DNA from: Deltaproteobacteria bacterium
Lineage (GTDB): Bacteria; Desulfobacterota; Dissulfuribacteria; Dissulfuribacterales; QOAL01
Reading direction: 5' to 3'
DNA: 19,826 bases
Assembly (NCBI GenBank): GCA_026996955.1
Contig: JALWJV010000153.1
Coordinates: forward strand, 1 to 19,826
A program made the translations under genes and the position numbers. This document shows positions 1 to 6,443 of this stretch, piece after piece; position 1 is the first letter of the stretch; each line of letters begins with the position of its first letter. The notes under the pieces are model-generated. The model saw nothing but the letters and a program-made list of their open reading frames with translations. It had not been told where the DNA came from and searched no databases.

Positions 1-45
1 GCTATATGGGGATTCCTCTGATAATAAATACGGCAATCCCAAAGG

Positions 46-122
46 GTTTCAAAACTGGAAAGCTATAGTTGACATAACTCCTTTTAATTTCATTGAAAAA
101 ACATTTTTCCAGATTTTGAAAC
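46..122. repeat. Long imperfect inverted repeat downstream of the DUF523 gene
   Basis: The left arm at 46-61 (GTTTCAAAACTGGAAA) pairs with the right arm at 106-122 as 16 base pairs with one bulged A at 113, leaving a 44-base loop. It lies in the 170-base stretch before the stop of the minus-strand DUF523 gene. No T-run follows either arm, so it is not a standard intrinsic terminator. It could be an mRNA 3'-end structure or the remnant of a small mobile repeat. The rest of 1-170 is AT-rich and shows no gene. Confidence 0.55.
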
Positions 123-170
123 ACTCAATCTAGGGTTATGAAAGTCTGGGCATGAGCCTGCCTATATCAT

Positions 171-629
171 TCAGACAATTTCAATAATTTCAATGCCCAT
201 TAGCATAAGTTTTGCCGCTGCAACCCCGGTTATTGGCGTCAGCCCGCATGATGGGCTTTTTGCCTTCAGGTAGCATCTTCTTGCGTTAAACTGCGCTGCA
301 ATAAAAGCGCACTGTTCAGCCCCTCTCAAAAATTTCTGGGTCACTTCCCGAGTGCACTGTCTGTCTGGTTCGCGCACACATACCCGAGCTTTGCCTTCAA
401 TTACGTCAAAGCCGTCTCCCCCCACAATCCATGCCGGTGGTCTCGGGGTGGAAAGCCCTCCAAGCTGTTCAGGACAGACCGGTATGACATTCATTCCTGA
501 TAGTTTCTGGATAATTTCTGGGTTAGGCTTGGCTGCACCGTCATATCTGCACTTAATTCCCAACAGGCAGGCGCTTACAAGCACTGTTTCATCTAAGGCG
601 TGAGAGGCATGCCAAAGCGCGATTGTCAT
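171..629 (-). CDS. DUF523 family protein, TudS-like (possible Fe-S desulfurase)
   Basis: The protein has 152 residues and belongs to DUF523 (YbbK-like). The family signature SACLLGIKCRYDG is at residues 19-31 and SPSCG at 125-129. Cys21, Cys52 and Cys128 match the spaced cysteines that hold a [4Fe-4S] cluster in the characterised family member TudS, a thiouracil desulfurase, so a cytoplasmic Fe-S enzyme acting on thiolated bases is plausible. The exact substrate is not shown by the sequence. The start lies 21 bases after the purM stop, suggesting co-transcription with purM. The ATG has only a weak ribosome site, and about 15 residues precede the usual family start, so the N-terminus is uncertain. 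Family assignment is secure; function is inferred. Confidence 0.85.
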   Translation of the reverse strand: MTIALWHASHALDETVLVSACLLGIKCRYDGAAKPNPEIIQKLSGMNVIPVCPEQLGGLSTPRPPAWIVGGDGFDVIEGKARVCVREPDRQCTREVTQKFLRGAEQCAFIAAQFNARRCYLKAKSPSCGLTPITGVAAAKLMLMGIEIIEIV

Positions 630-650
630 GGCGGGTCAGGGGAAGTGTGA

Positions 651-1697
651 TTACAGGAACTCAACCTGCGGTTCATCTCCCTTTCGTGTCTCAATATTTC
701 CCAGAACAAAACTCTTTTCTCCAAGGGCATCTAACTGGAGCATTATTTCATCCACATCTTTGCTGTGGACCACAAGTATCATGCCAACTCCACAGTTAAA
801 GGTGCGGAGCATCTCGTCTTGAGGAATATGCCCCTTTTCCCTCAGGAATGTGAAAACAGGCGGCATTTCCCAGGAATTAAGGGCAATTTCCGCCTTGCAT
901 GAATCTGGAAGCACCCTTGGAATATTGTCCTGGAAACCTCCCCCGGTTATGTGAACTATGCCGGATATGGTAAATTTTTTAAGGAGATGGGTAATTGCCC
1001 TGACATAAATGCGTGTAGGCTCAAGCAGGACGTCTCCAACTGTGGCGCCACCAAACTCCTGGGGAGTGTCATTCACCGATAAACCAAGGTCTTCAAAGCA
1101 AATCTTTCTGACCAGAGAGTATCCGTTACTGTGAAGTCCGCTTGATGCAAGGCCAAGGAGTACATGCCCGACTCCGATGTCAGAGCCGTCAATGATCTTG
1201 TCCCTGTCTGCGATGCCAACTGCAAAACCTGCCAGGTCATACTCATTTGGCCCATACATGCCGGGCATTTCAGCAGTTTCCCCGCCGATCAGCGAACACT
1301 CGGCGATTTTGCAGCCCTTGGCAATGCCCTTGATAACGTCCTCTGCAATGCCGGTATCAAGTTTGCCGGTTGCGAAGTAATCAAGAAAAAACAAAGGGAT
1401 AGCCCCTGTTACAACAATGTCGTTGACGCTCATTGCAACAAGGTCAATGCCGATGGTGTCATGCCTGCCAGTCATAAAGGCAATTTTGAGCTTTGTCCCT
1501 ACACCATCAGTGCCGGAGACAAGCACCGGCTGACGATAGCTCGTTGTGTCAAGGGAGAAGAGGCCTGCAAAGCCTCCTATCTCTGTTATAACGCCCTTGC
1601 GGAATGTTGAGGCAACAACAGAACTGATCTTGTTTACAAGTTCATTTGCCTTGTCAATATCCACTCCAGCTTCTGAATAAAGGGATTTTTTGCTCAA
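651..1697 (-). CDS. purM: Phosphoribosylformylglycinamidine cyclo-ligase (AIR synthetase)
   Basis: PurM closes the imidazole ring in purine synthesis: ATP-dependent conversion of FGAM to AIR in the cytoplasm. The 348-residue length is close to the roughly 345 of the E. coli enzyme. Conserved family blocks are visible: SGTDGVGTK at residues 61-69, the GAIPLFFLDY stretch at 98-107, and GGETAEMPG at 138-146. The start is a TTG, not ATG: on the minus strand a GGAG sits seven bases ahead of it, and no in-frame ATG is available upstream. A strong sigma70-like promoter lies about 100 bases upstream. The DUF523 gene follows 21 bases after the stop and is probably in the same transcript. Identification is near certain. 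Confidence 0.97.
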   Translation of the reverse strand: MSKKSLYSEAGVDIDKANELVNKISSVVASTFRKGVITEIGGFAGLFSLDTTSYRQPVLVSGTDGVGTKLKIAFMTGRHDTIGIDLVAMSVNDIVVTGAIPLFFLDYFATGKLDTGIAEDVIKGIAKGCKIAECSLIGGETAEMPGMYGPNEYDLAGFAVGIADRDKIIDGSDIGVGHVLLGLASSGLHSNGYSLVRKICFEDLGLSVNDTPQEFGGATVGDVLLEPTRIYVRAITHLLKKFTISGIVHITGGGFQDNIPRVLPDSCKAEIALNSWEMPPVFTFLREKGHIPQDEMLRTFNCGVGMILVVHSKDVDEIMLQLDALGEKSFVLGNIETRKGDEPQVEFL

Positions 1698-1800
1698 TTT
1701 AGCACTCCAGTTTAGTTCTTTTAAGTTGTCCCCGCACCCTGCCTAAAGGTTGTACGATTGCCTCATCAATTATCGTGCTTGCCTGATTGCAGGAACATAC

Positions 1801-1829
1801 ATAATATCTTTCAAATACTATATGGTCAA
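1801..1829 (-). promoter_or_regulatory. Predicted sigma70 promoter of purM
   Basis: On the minus strand TTGACC (1824-1829) and TATTAT (1801-1806) are separated by exactly 17 bases (1807-1823), a 10 of 12 match to the sigma70 consensus. Transcription would begin near 1794 and give a leader of about 95 bases before the purM TTG. A palindromic motif (1834-1852) lies just upstream of the -35 box and could bind a regulator. Confidence 0.65.
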
Positions 1830-1833
1830 TGCA

Positions 1834-1852
1834 GCAGGTTGAAAGCTTCAAA
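1834..1852 (-). repeat. Palindromic 19-base intergenic motif, copy C
   Basis: On the minus strand this reads TTTGAAGCTTTCAACCTGC. It matches the copy at 9847-9865 in 16 of 19 positions. The core is a TTGAA-N3-TTCAA palindrome. It begins three bases beyond the EndoQ stop codon and ends five bases upstream of the purM -35 box, so an operator or activator site for purM is possible. Function unknown. Confidence 0.4.
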
Positions 1853-1854
1853 GG

Positions 1855-3213
1855 TCAGAAGAGTTCAAGCTGTCTGCCCTTGTTGCTGTTCGTTTTGCCT
1901 GATTCCTGTTTGGTGGCTTGGGGCGTTTTGGTTTCAAACAGATTTACCTTCCCGTATTCCCCATCAAATCCTGGAAAGATTCTTATCTTTCCCTTCCTCA
2001 TGGCCATTATGCCCTGGAACACCCTTTCGGAGATGACCTCTTTGAGCTCATCAGGGCTTTTCCACATGAGGATTTCCATCTCTGTCCCTGCCATGTCGGT
2101 TATGCGGTTATATTCCTTTACAACTCTTGCAGTAATGCTCTTCACCCCAAATGCCTGAGCGATAATCACCTCAAGGGGGACAATATGGACAGATGGCTTT
2201 GCCTGCTCAGGAATAAAGCCTTCAGGCCGGTCAGCAAGCTCTTCAACCCTGTGGGCAACCCCCACGGTAAGGGGCCTGCCGCATACAGGGCAGATTCCTT
2301 TAAGTTTTATGGTCTCCGATGGTTTAAGGCAGATCCTGCAGGCACGGTGACCGTCAAAGTGATATTTGCCCTCTTCCGGAAAGAATTCAATGGTACCCTC
2401 AAACCCCTCTCCATTCTTTTTTATTGCATTTGTGAGGTTCTTATAGGTTGGTTTACAAGAGAATACATTGGCTTCCCTGGCTATTTTGGCAGGGGAGTGT
2501 GCATCCGAATTTGATATAAGGGTGTAGGAGTCAAGACAGGAGAGGCGCCAGTTCATCTCCGGGTCTGATGAGAGTCCGGTTTCAAGGGCATGGATATGGC
2601 TGCTCTGTTCCTCAAAACACTCTTCAAGGGTGTCAAACCCTGATTTTGCACCAAAAAGTGAGAACCATGGCGTCCAGATATGGGCAGGAACTACCATGCA
2701 TTCAGGAGACGCCTCCATTACCATGCGTACCAGTTCCTTCACAGGGAAGCCAAAGATTGGACGTCCATCTGAGCGGATATTTCCAACTGCATCAAGCCTG
2801 CGTTGAATGTCCTTTACCACTTCAAGATCAGGGGCAAAGAGCACCGTATGAATCCTGCGGCTTCTCCCCCCTTGGGTGAAGATATTTGAGACCTCGGCAG
2901 TCAGTATGAACCGGGTGCCTTCCGGGTCATCCTTGCACACATAAAGACCGGTTCCATCAGGCTCCAGCGTCTCTTCAAGTTCCTCAAGATATTCTGGGTG
3001 AGTGAAATCACCTGTGCCGATAATATGTATGCCCTTTCGTTTTGCTGCACTGTTTATTTCAACAGGCCGCATTGCCTTGCTTGTTGCCCGGCTGTAGCAT
3101 GAATGAATGTGAAAGTCGGCCAGAAGAACATCGCTGTCCCATGTAACCTTAAGGGGGCCGGGAGATGTGTCATAGTCCTGGCAGGTGAGGTATTCTGGGT
3201 GTTCTTGGCTCAT
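1855..3213 (-). CDS. Endonuclease Q-like PHP-domain DNA repair nuclease (TIGR00375-type)
   Basis: The 452-residue protein matches the EndoQ/TIGR00375 pattern: an N-terminal PHP metal-dependent phosphoesterase domain followed by a zinc finger. Candidate metal ligands are H35 and H37 (DFHIH), D69 and H72 (GTGDFTHP), E107, H178 (PAHIW), and D237 and H239 (SNSDAH). A four-cysteine zinc site is formed by C292, C295, C308 and C311. Characterised archaeal EndoQ cuts DNA 5' of deaminated bases such as uracil and hypoxanthine; the same role here is inferred. The last five residues, QLELF (448-452), resemble the bacterial sliding-clamp binding motif. The ATG overlaps the upstream diguanylate cyclase stop as ATGA, indicating translational coupling. 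Other PHP hydrolases are a less likely alternative because of the zinc finger and the length. Confidence 0.85.
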   Translation of the reverse strand: MSQEHPEYLTCQDYDTSPGPLKVTWDSDVLLADFHIHSCYSRATSKAMRPVEINSAAKRKGIHIIGTGDFTHPEYLEELEETLEPDGTGLYVCKDDPEGTRFILTAEVSNIFTQGGRSRRIHTVLFAPDLEVVKDIQRRLDAVGNIRSDGRPIFGFPVKELVRMVMEASPECMVVPAHIWTPWFSLFGAKSGFDTLEECFEEQSSHIHALETGLSSDPEMNWRLSCLDSYTLISNSDAHSPAKIAREANVFSCKPTYKNLTNAIKKNGEGFEGTIEFFPEEGKYHFDGHRACRICLKPSETIKLKGICPVCGRPLTVGVAHRVEELADRPEGFIPEQAKPSVHIVPLEVIIAQAFGVKSITARVVKEYNRITDMAGTEMEILMWKSPDELKEVISERVFQGIMAMRKGKIRIFPGFDGEYGKVNLFETKTPQATKQESGKTNSNKGRQLELF

Positions 3214-3929
3214 GAGAGGTCATTCTCCCTAAGCGCAGCCTTTTCTTCGGCTGTAAGTTCGGTGTCTGCAGGCTCCTGTTCAGGTTCAGGGGCCTTTATC
3301 CTGTTCTTCCCCTCTTTTTTGGCCTTTTGGAGAAAGCGGTCTGCCCTGTCAATGAACTGTTCAGGTGAATCGTTGTCAGCCCTTGTAAAGATATCCAGCC
3401 CTGCGCTAACTGTCACAGAAAGCTGACTGTGGCACACATCAAAGGGGTGTTTTGATATTAGAACCCTGAGCCGTTCTGCTGTCCTGATTGCCCTGAACAG
3501 GTTGATGCCAGGAAGAATAATTGCTATTTCATCCCCTCCGTACCTGCATACCAGGTCACTCTGGCGTGTTTGCTGCGTGAGAATTGATGCCAGTTCTTTG
3601 AGTACGCAGTTGCCGGTTTCATGGCCGAAGTCATCATTAATGTTCTTGAAATGATCAATATCTATCATTATCAGCCCAAGTGGTTCACCAGACCGCCGGG
3701 AGCGTTCCATCTCCCGTGAAAGGGCATTGATGAGAAAGCGGTAGTTGAACAGGCCGGTCAGGGGATCATGATCAACAAGCTCTTCGAGTAATCTGCATCT
3801 TTCCGTGAGCTTTTGAGTGTATTCCTGAAGCGGGCAGTGCTTGATACCAGCCGGGCATGATAAGTTCAGTTTTTTGGGAGAATCAGACATTTTATTTATT
3901 ATGCGGGCAGACACATTGTTTGACAGCAT
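3210..3929 (-). CDS. GGDEF-domain diguanylate cyclase, cytoplasmic
   Basis: The 239-residue protein has a single GGDEF domain (about residues 50-210) that would make cyclic di-GMP from two GTP. Visible landmarks are DHDPLTGLFNYRF at 53-65, the metal-binding aspartate region IMIDIDHFKNIND at 87-99, and an active-site loop written GGDEI at 131-135 instead of GGDEF/GGEEF. RQSD at 122-125, five residues ahead of that loop, is a classical RxxD inhibitory site for product feedback. No membrane segment or sensory domain is present; the N-terminal 45 residues include Cys25, Cys32 and Cys45. The acidic tail is probably unstructured. The start is uncertain: M1 or M14 (3890) are both possible and neither has a good ribosome site. 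The stop overlaps the next start by ATGA. Confidence 0.9.
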   Translation of the reverse strand: MLSNNVSARIINKMSDSPKKLNLSCPAGIKHCPLQEYTQKLTERCRLLEELVDHDPLTGLFNYRFLINALSREMERSRRSGEPLGLIMIDIDHFKNINDDFGHETGNCVLKELASILTQQTRQSDLVCRYGGDEIAIILPGINLFRAIRTAERLRVLISKHPFDVCHSQLSVTVSAGLDIFTRADNDSPEQFIDRADRFLQKAKKEGKNRIKAPEPEQEPADTELTAEEKAALRENDLS

Positions 3930-3992
3930 CGATCCGTAAATTTCGTAGTTATGTAGTAGTGCAGGCCAATACAGTCATTCAGTGATAAAATA

Positions 3993-4021
3993 TTGACCAC
4001 AAAGGCGCAAGGGGTTAGTTT
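3993..4021 (+). promoter_or_regulatory. Weak candidate promoter for the 4058 gene pair
   Basis: TTGACC at 3993-3998 and TAGTTT at 4016-4021 are 17 bases apart. The -35 box is good but the -10 box matches in only three positions. It lies in the 128-base divergent gap between the diguanylate cyclase and the small hypothetical gene, where a rightward promoter is expected. Confidence 0.3.
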
Positions 4022-4057
4022 GAATACTATTAAAATTTTTTCAAGAGGAGTAGAACA

Positions 4058-4327
4058 TTGCGCGACGATAGAGGTATTTATTATTATCCTATTGTAGGCA
4101 ATAAGAAGATAAGAATGTACGTCAGACAGGCCGATGATGAGGTGGAATTCAGGCTTGACGACGTTGATAACCCTGAAACCTGGGAACACCACCAGTGGCT
4201 GCCTTGGTCTGCAATACAGCAGGCTGCAGAGCTGTACAGGCAGGAGAAAAAGGGCGGTCCGCCAATTCACCTTTATGATTTTGATGTTGCCGTAAGGCTC
4301 ATCCGTGATGAGGCCAGGGAACAATGA
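4058..4327 (+). CDS. Small hypothetical protein, 89 residues, coupled to the beta-helix gene
   Basis: I do not recognise this family. The protein is soluble-looking and rich in charged and aromatic residues, with no signal peptide, membrane segment or obvious metal motif. Notable stretches are the YYYP run near the N-terminus, the WEHHQWLPW aromatic patch around residues 42-50, and a charged C-terminal helix. The start is a TTG, supported by an AGGAG seven bases upstream (4046-4050). Its stop overlaps the start of the following left-handed beta-helix protein as ATGA, so the two are translated together and may act together. The reading frame and ribosome site are convincing; the function is unknown. 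Confidence 0.8.
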   Translation: MRDDRGIYYYPIVGNKKIRMYVRQADDEVEFRLDDVDNPETWEHHQWLPWSAIQQAAELYRQEKKGGPPIHLYDFDVAVRLIRDEAREQ

Positions 4328-5124
4328 CACTGTCTGTAACTGCTGATGAATATTTCCCTGGAATTGAATCAGAGCTGCAGTGCTTCACCTCTGGCGGTGA
4401 GGTGTGGCATGCTCTGAACCTTCTAAAAGAATTTATGAGGGATACAATATCTCCTAACCTGCCGTCCTTCATAATACCTGGCCTGCCGCTGGACAAACAC
4501 GCCGCCCTGATAGATGGTTCGTGGCATGATACCGGATTTGAAGTGATTTGCTCACCGGATACCAAAGGCAAATTCCGGGTTGTGGCAGATGGTGAAGTTG
4601 TGTCTGAAGCATCACTTGTCTGTGCAGGTGCAATATTAGCCAGCGCTGATATCCAGATCGCCCAGGGAGTAGTTGTTGAGGCAGGCGCCCTGATTAAAGG
4701 CCCTGTTATTATAGGCAGTGGTACAGAGATCCGTCAGGGTGCATATCTTCGGGGAGACTGCCTTGTTGGGCAAAGGTGCGTGGTGGGGCATACAACCGAG
4801 GTAAAGCATTCAATCTTTCTTGATGGCTCCAAGGCAGGGCATTTTGCCTATGTTGGTGACAGCATCCTTGGCAGAAACGTAAATATGGGTGCAGGAACAA
4901 AACTTGCAAACCTGAAATTCGGGCCAGGAAATGTCTCTATCATGGTGAACGGCAGACGAATGGATACTGGCAGGCGAAAGATAGGGGCAATTCTTGGTGA
5001 TAATGTCCAGACAGGCTGCAACTCTGTAACCAATCCTGGTACCATAGTGGGCCGTGATGCACTCATAGCACCCAATTCAACTGTCTCTCCTGGTGTATAT
5101 CCCCCAAGGGCAGTTATCCGTTAA
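4324..5124 (+). CDS. Left-handed beta-helix acyl/acetyltransferase-like protein (GlmU C-terminal type, no nucleotidyltransferase domain)
   Basis: Residues from about 105 to 255 show hexapeptide-repeat sequence typical of a left-handed beta-helix. The stretch from 137 to 197 (RQGAYLRGD, GHTTEVKHS, KAGHFAYVGDS, NMGAGTKLANL) closely resembles the acetyltransferase half of GlmU-like sugar-1-phosphate enzymes, with H156 and H173 as candidate catalytic histidines. The N-terminal 100 residues are not a nucleotidyltransferase: no pyrophosphorylase signature is present. At 266 residues it is therefore a stand-alone version. It may acetylate an amino-sugar phosphate used for nucleotide-sugar or envelope synthesis; this is inferred and the substrate cannot be read from the sequence. 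It overlaps the preceding small gene by four bases. Annotation pipelines may call it a sugar nucleotidyltransferase, which the missing domain argues against. Confidence 0.8.
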   Translation: MTLSVTADEYFPGIESELQCFTSGGEVWHALNLLKEFMRDTISPNLPSFIIPGLPLDKHAALIDGSWHDTGFEVICSPDTKGKFRVVADGEVVSEASLVCAGAILASADIQIAQGVVVEAGALIKGPVIIGSGTEIRQGAYLRGDCLVGQRCVVGHTTEVKHSIFLDGSKAGHFAYVGDSILGRNVNMGAGTKLANLKFGPGNVSIMVNGRRMDTGRRKIGAILGDNVQTGCNSVTNPGTIVGRDALIAPNSTVSPGVYPPRAVIR

Positions 5125-5216
5125 ATTTGTCTGATATTCTGGTTGGTGGTTTTTAGTGAAAATTTATGTTCACATGATGGTTTTGATTTTATTTAAACTA
5201 AAGGAGAATTTATTAG

Positions 5217-6125
5217 ATGTCATTTGCTAAATTTAGAGTCCTGTTGTGTGTGTTTGTCTCGTTAACTCTGTTGGGGCCTGCTGTTTCATGGGCAAAACAG
5301 TCAAAGATCGTTGCAAGGGTTGGTGATCGTACCCTTACACTTGAACAGTTTGAACAGCAGGTTAAAGAGCTTCCGCCACAACTCCAGATGGCGCTTAAGC
5401 AGAGGCCTGATCTTAAAAAGCAGTTTCTTGAAAGATGGGTACAGGTGAACCTTCTTGCCCTTGCCGCAAAGGAAAAGGGACTTGATAAGGATCCAAACGT
5501 AAAGATGCAGATAGAGGATGCTGTAAGCTCCATACTTGCCAGGGCGTATATGCAGAAGGAAATCGGTGCCAAGAATGTCAAGGTCAGCGACAAGGAGCTT
5601 GAGCAGTATTACAACGAGCACAAGGACCAGTTTAAGGATAAGGAATCTGTAAAGGCCAGCCACATTCTGATCAAGGTTGACAAGGACGGTGACAAGAAGG
5701 CATGGGAGGCTGCCAGGAAAAAGGCTGAAGACATACGGAAAAAGGCCCTTAATGGTGAAAGCTTCGCAAAACTTGCTAAAGAGTACTCGGATGATCCAGG
5801 CTCCAAGAACAAAGGTGGTGAGCTTGGTTACTTTACAAGGGGACGAATGGTGCCGGAGTTTGAAAAGGCTGCCTTCTCTCTGAAAAAGGGTGAGATCAGT
5901 GAGCCTGTAAAGACTGCATTTGGCTATCACATCATAAAGCTTGAAGACCATAGGCAAGCCAAGCAGAAGAAACTCTCTGATGTACATGAGACCTTGAGGG
6001 ATGAACTTGTTAAGGAAAAGGAAAAGAGCGAAATGCACCAGGTGCTCAATGAGCTTGAGAAGAAGTATAAACCTGAAATGCATCCTGAGTTGGTAGTCCC
6101 TGCTGAAAAGACATCTGGCCACTAA
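5217..6125 (+). CDS. Secreted parvulin-type peptidylprolyl cis-trans isomerase (SurA/PrsA-like)
   Basis: The 302-residue protein begins with a Sec signal peptide (residues 1-26, hydrophobic core about 8-20, cleavage likely after AVSWA), so it acts in the periplasm. A SurA-type N-terminal chaperone helix region follows (about 30-140), then one parvulin rotamase domain (about 145-243) with the characteristic KASHILIK, GGELGYFTRGRMVPEFE and FGYHIIKLED blocks. The C-terminal 50 residues are a charged helical tail. It probably assists folding of exported or outer-membrane proteins. The ATG is preceded by AAGGAG ten bases upstream. It is followed by a clear terminator, so it forms its own transcript or ends the one from 4058. 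SurA usually has two rotamase domains; this has one, closer to the PpiC/PrsA form. Confidence 0.92.
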   Translation: MSFAKFRVLLCVFVSLTLLGPAVSWAKQSKIVARVGDRTLTLEQFEQQVKELPPQLQMALKQRPDLKKQFLERWVQVNLLALAAKEKGLDKDPNVKMQIEDAVSSILARAYMQKEIGAKNVKVSDKELEQYYNEHKDQFKDKESVKASHILIKVDKDGDKKAWEAARKKAEDIRKKALNGESFAKLAKEYSDDPGSKNKGGELGYFTRGRMVPEFEKAAFSLKKGEISEPVKTAFGYHIIKLEDHRQAKQKKLSDVHETLRDELVKEKEKSEMHQVLNELEKKYKPEMHPELVVPAEKTSGH

Positions 6126-6172
6126 TCGGTCAGATGGGCTGCCTCTGGCAGTCACCTGATTTTAAAAAATAT

Positions 6173-6213
6173 CCGGGGCTTCTCTTTGTGTAGGGAACGT
6201 CCCGGTTTTTTTT
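6173..6213 (+). terminator. Intrinsic terminator after the prolyl isomerase gene
   Basis: CCGGGGC (6173-6179) pairs with GTCCCGG (6199-6205) as seven base pairs including one G-T, followed directly by eight T residues (6206-6213). It lies 47 bases after the stop codon. Confidence 0.85.
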
Positions 6214-6342
6214 GAAGAAAAAACCTTCCTTGTAAGAACCTGTCAACTGGCAGAGACGTACCTTGACATAGGTGCGCCAAGTGTTCATCTTCTATTTTGA
6301 TCTACTTATGAAATTATCAAAATTATCCCCAAAAAAACAGAA

Positions 6343-6367
6343 GCAGGGTTCGCAATGCATACCCTGC
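6343..6367. promoter_or_regulatory. Perfect 7-bp hairpin upstream of the HtrA gene
   Basis: GCAGGGT (6343-6349) and ACCCTGC (6361-6367) form a perfect inverted repeat around an 11-base loop, 77 bases ahead of the HtrA start. In the plus direction no T-run follows. In the minus direction a T-rich run comes shortly after, but no minus-strand gene is there to terminate. It is a candidate operator or 5'-leader structure. Confidence 0.4.
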
Positions 6368-6443
6368 ATGGAGAGGCATAAAAGCGATAAGTTTTTTTGG
6401 TACAGCCCCAAGTATTAACTTACCCCTAAAAAGGAGAAGATAA

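Larger units (their letters stand above)
6126..6443. other. Intergenic region between the prolyl isomerase and HtrA genes
   Basis: This 318-base gap holds the isomerase terminator (6173-6213) and an unusual hairpin (6343-6367). It also holds the HtrA ribosome site AAGGAG at 6431-6436, seven bases before the ATG. A TTGACA at 6263-6268 could be a -35 box, but the sequence 17 bases on (CATCTT) is a poor -10 box, so the HtrA promoter is not resolved. No open frame in it looks like a gene. Confidence 0.6.

Noticed and set aside
69..97. TTGACA as a rightward promoter near the left edge
   Set aside because: The -35 box is perfect, but no acceptable -10 box lies 16-18 bases on, and no plus-strand gene follows.
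1753..1779. Short hairpin in the purM leader as a riboswitch
   Set aside because: The stem is about five base pairs and no conserved riboswitch core is recognisable.
1918..2514. Plus-strand frame of 198 codons opposite the EndoQ-like gene
   Set aside because: Shadow of a well-supported gene with intact metal-binding motifs; no family features.
3899..4330. Minus-strand frame of 143 codons opposite the small hypothetical gene
   Set aside because: No ribosome site or family resemblance; the plus-strand frame has a strong ribosome site and an ATGA overlap with the next gene.
5301..6155. Long antisense open frame of 284 codons on the minus strand
   Set aside because: It lies opposite the prolyl isomerase gene, which has a signal peptide, a ribosome site and clear family motifs. 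The antisense product is an unusual leucine/phenylalanine-rich sequence typical of a shadow frame.
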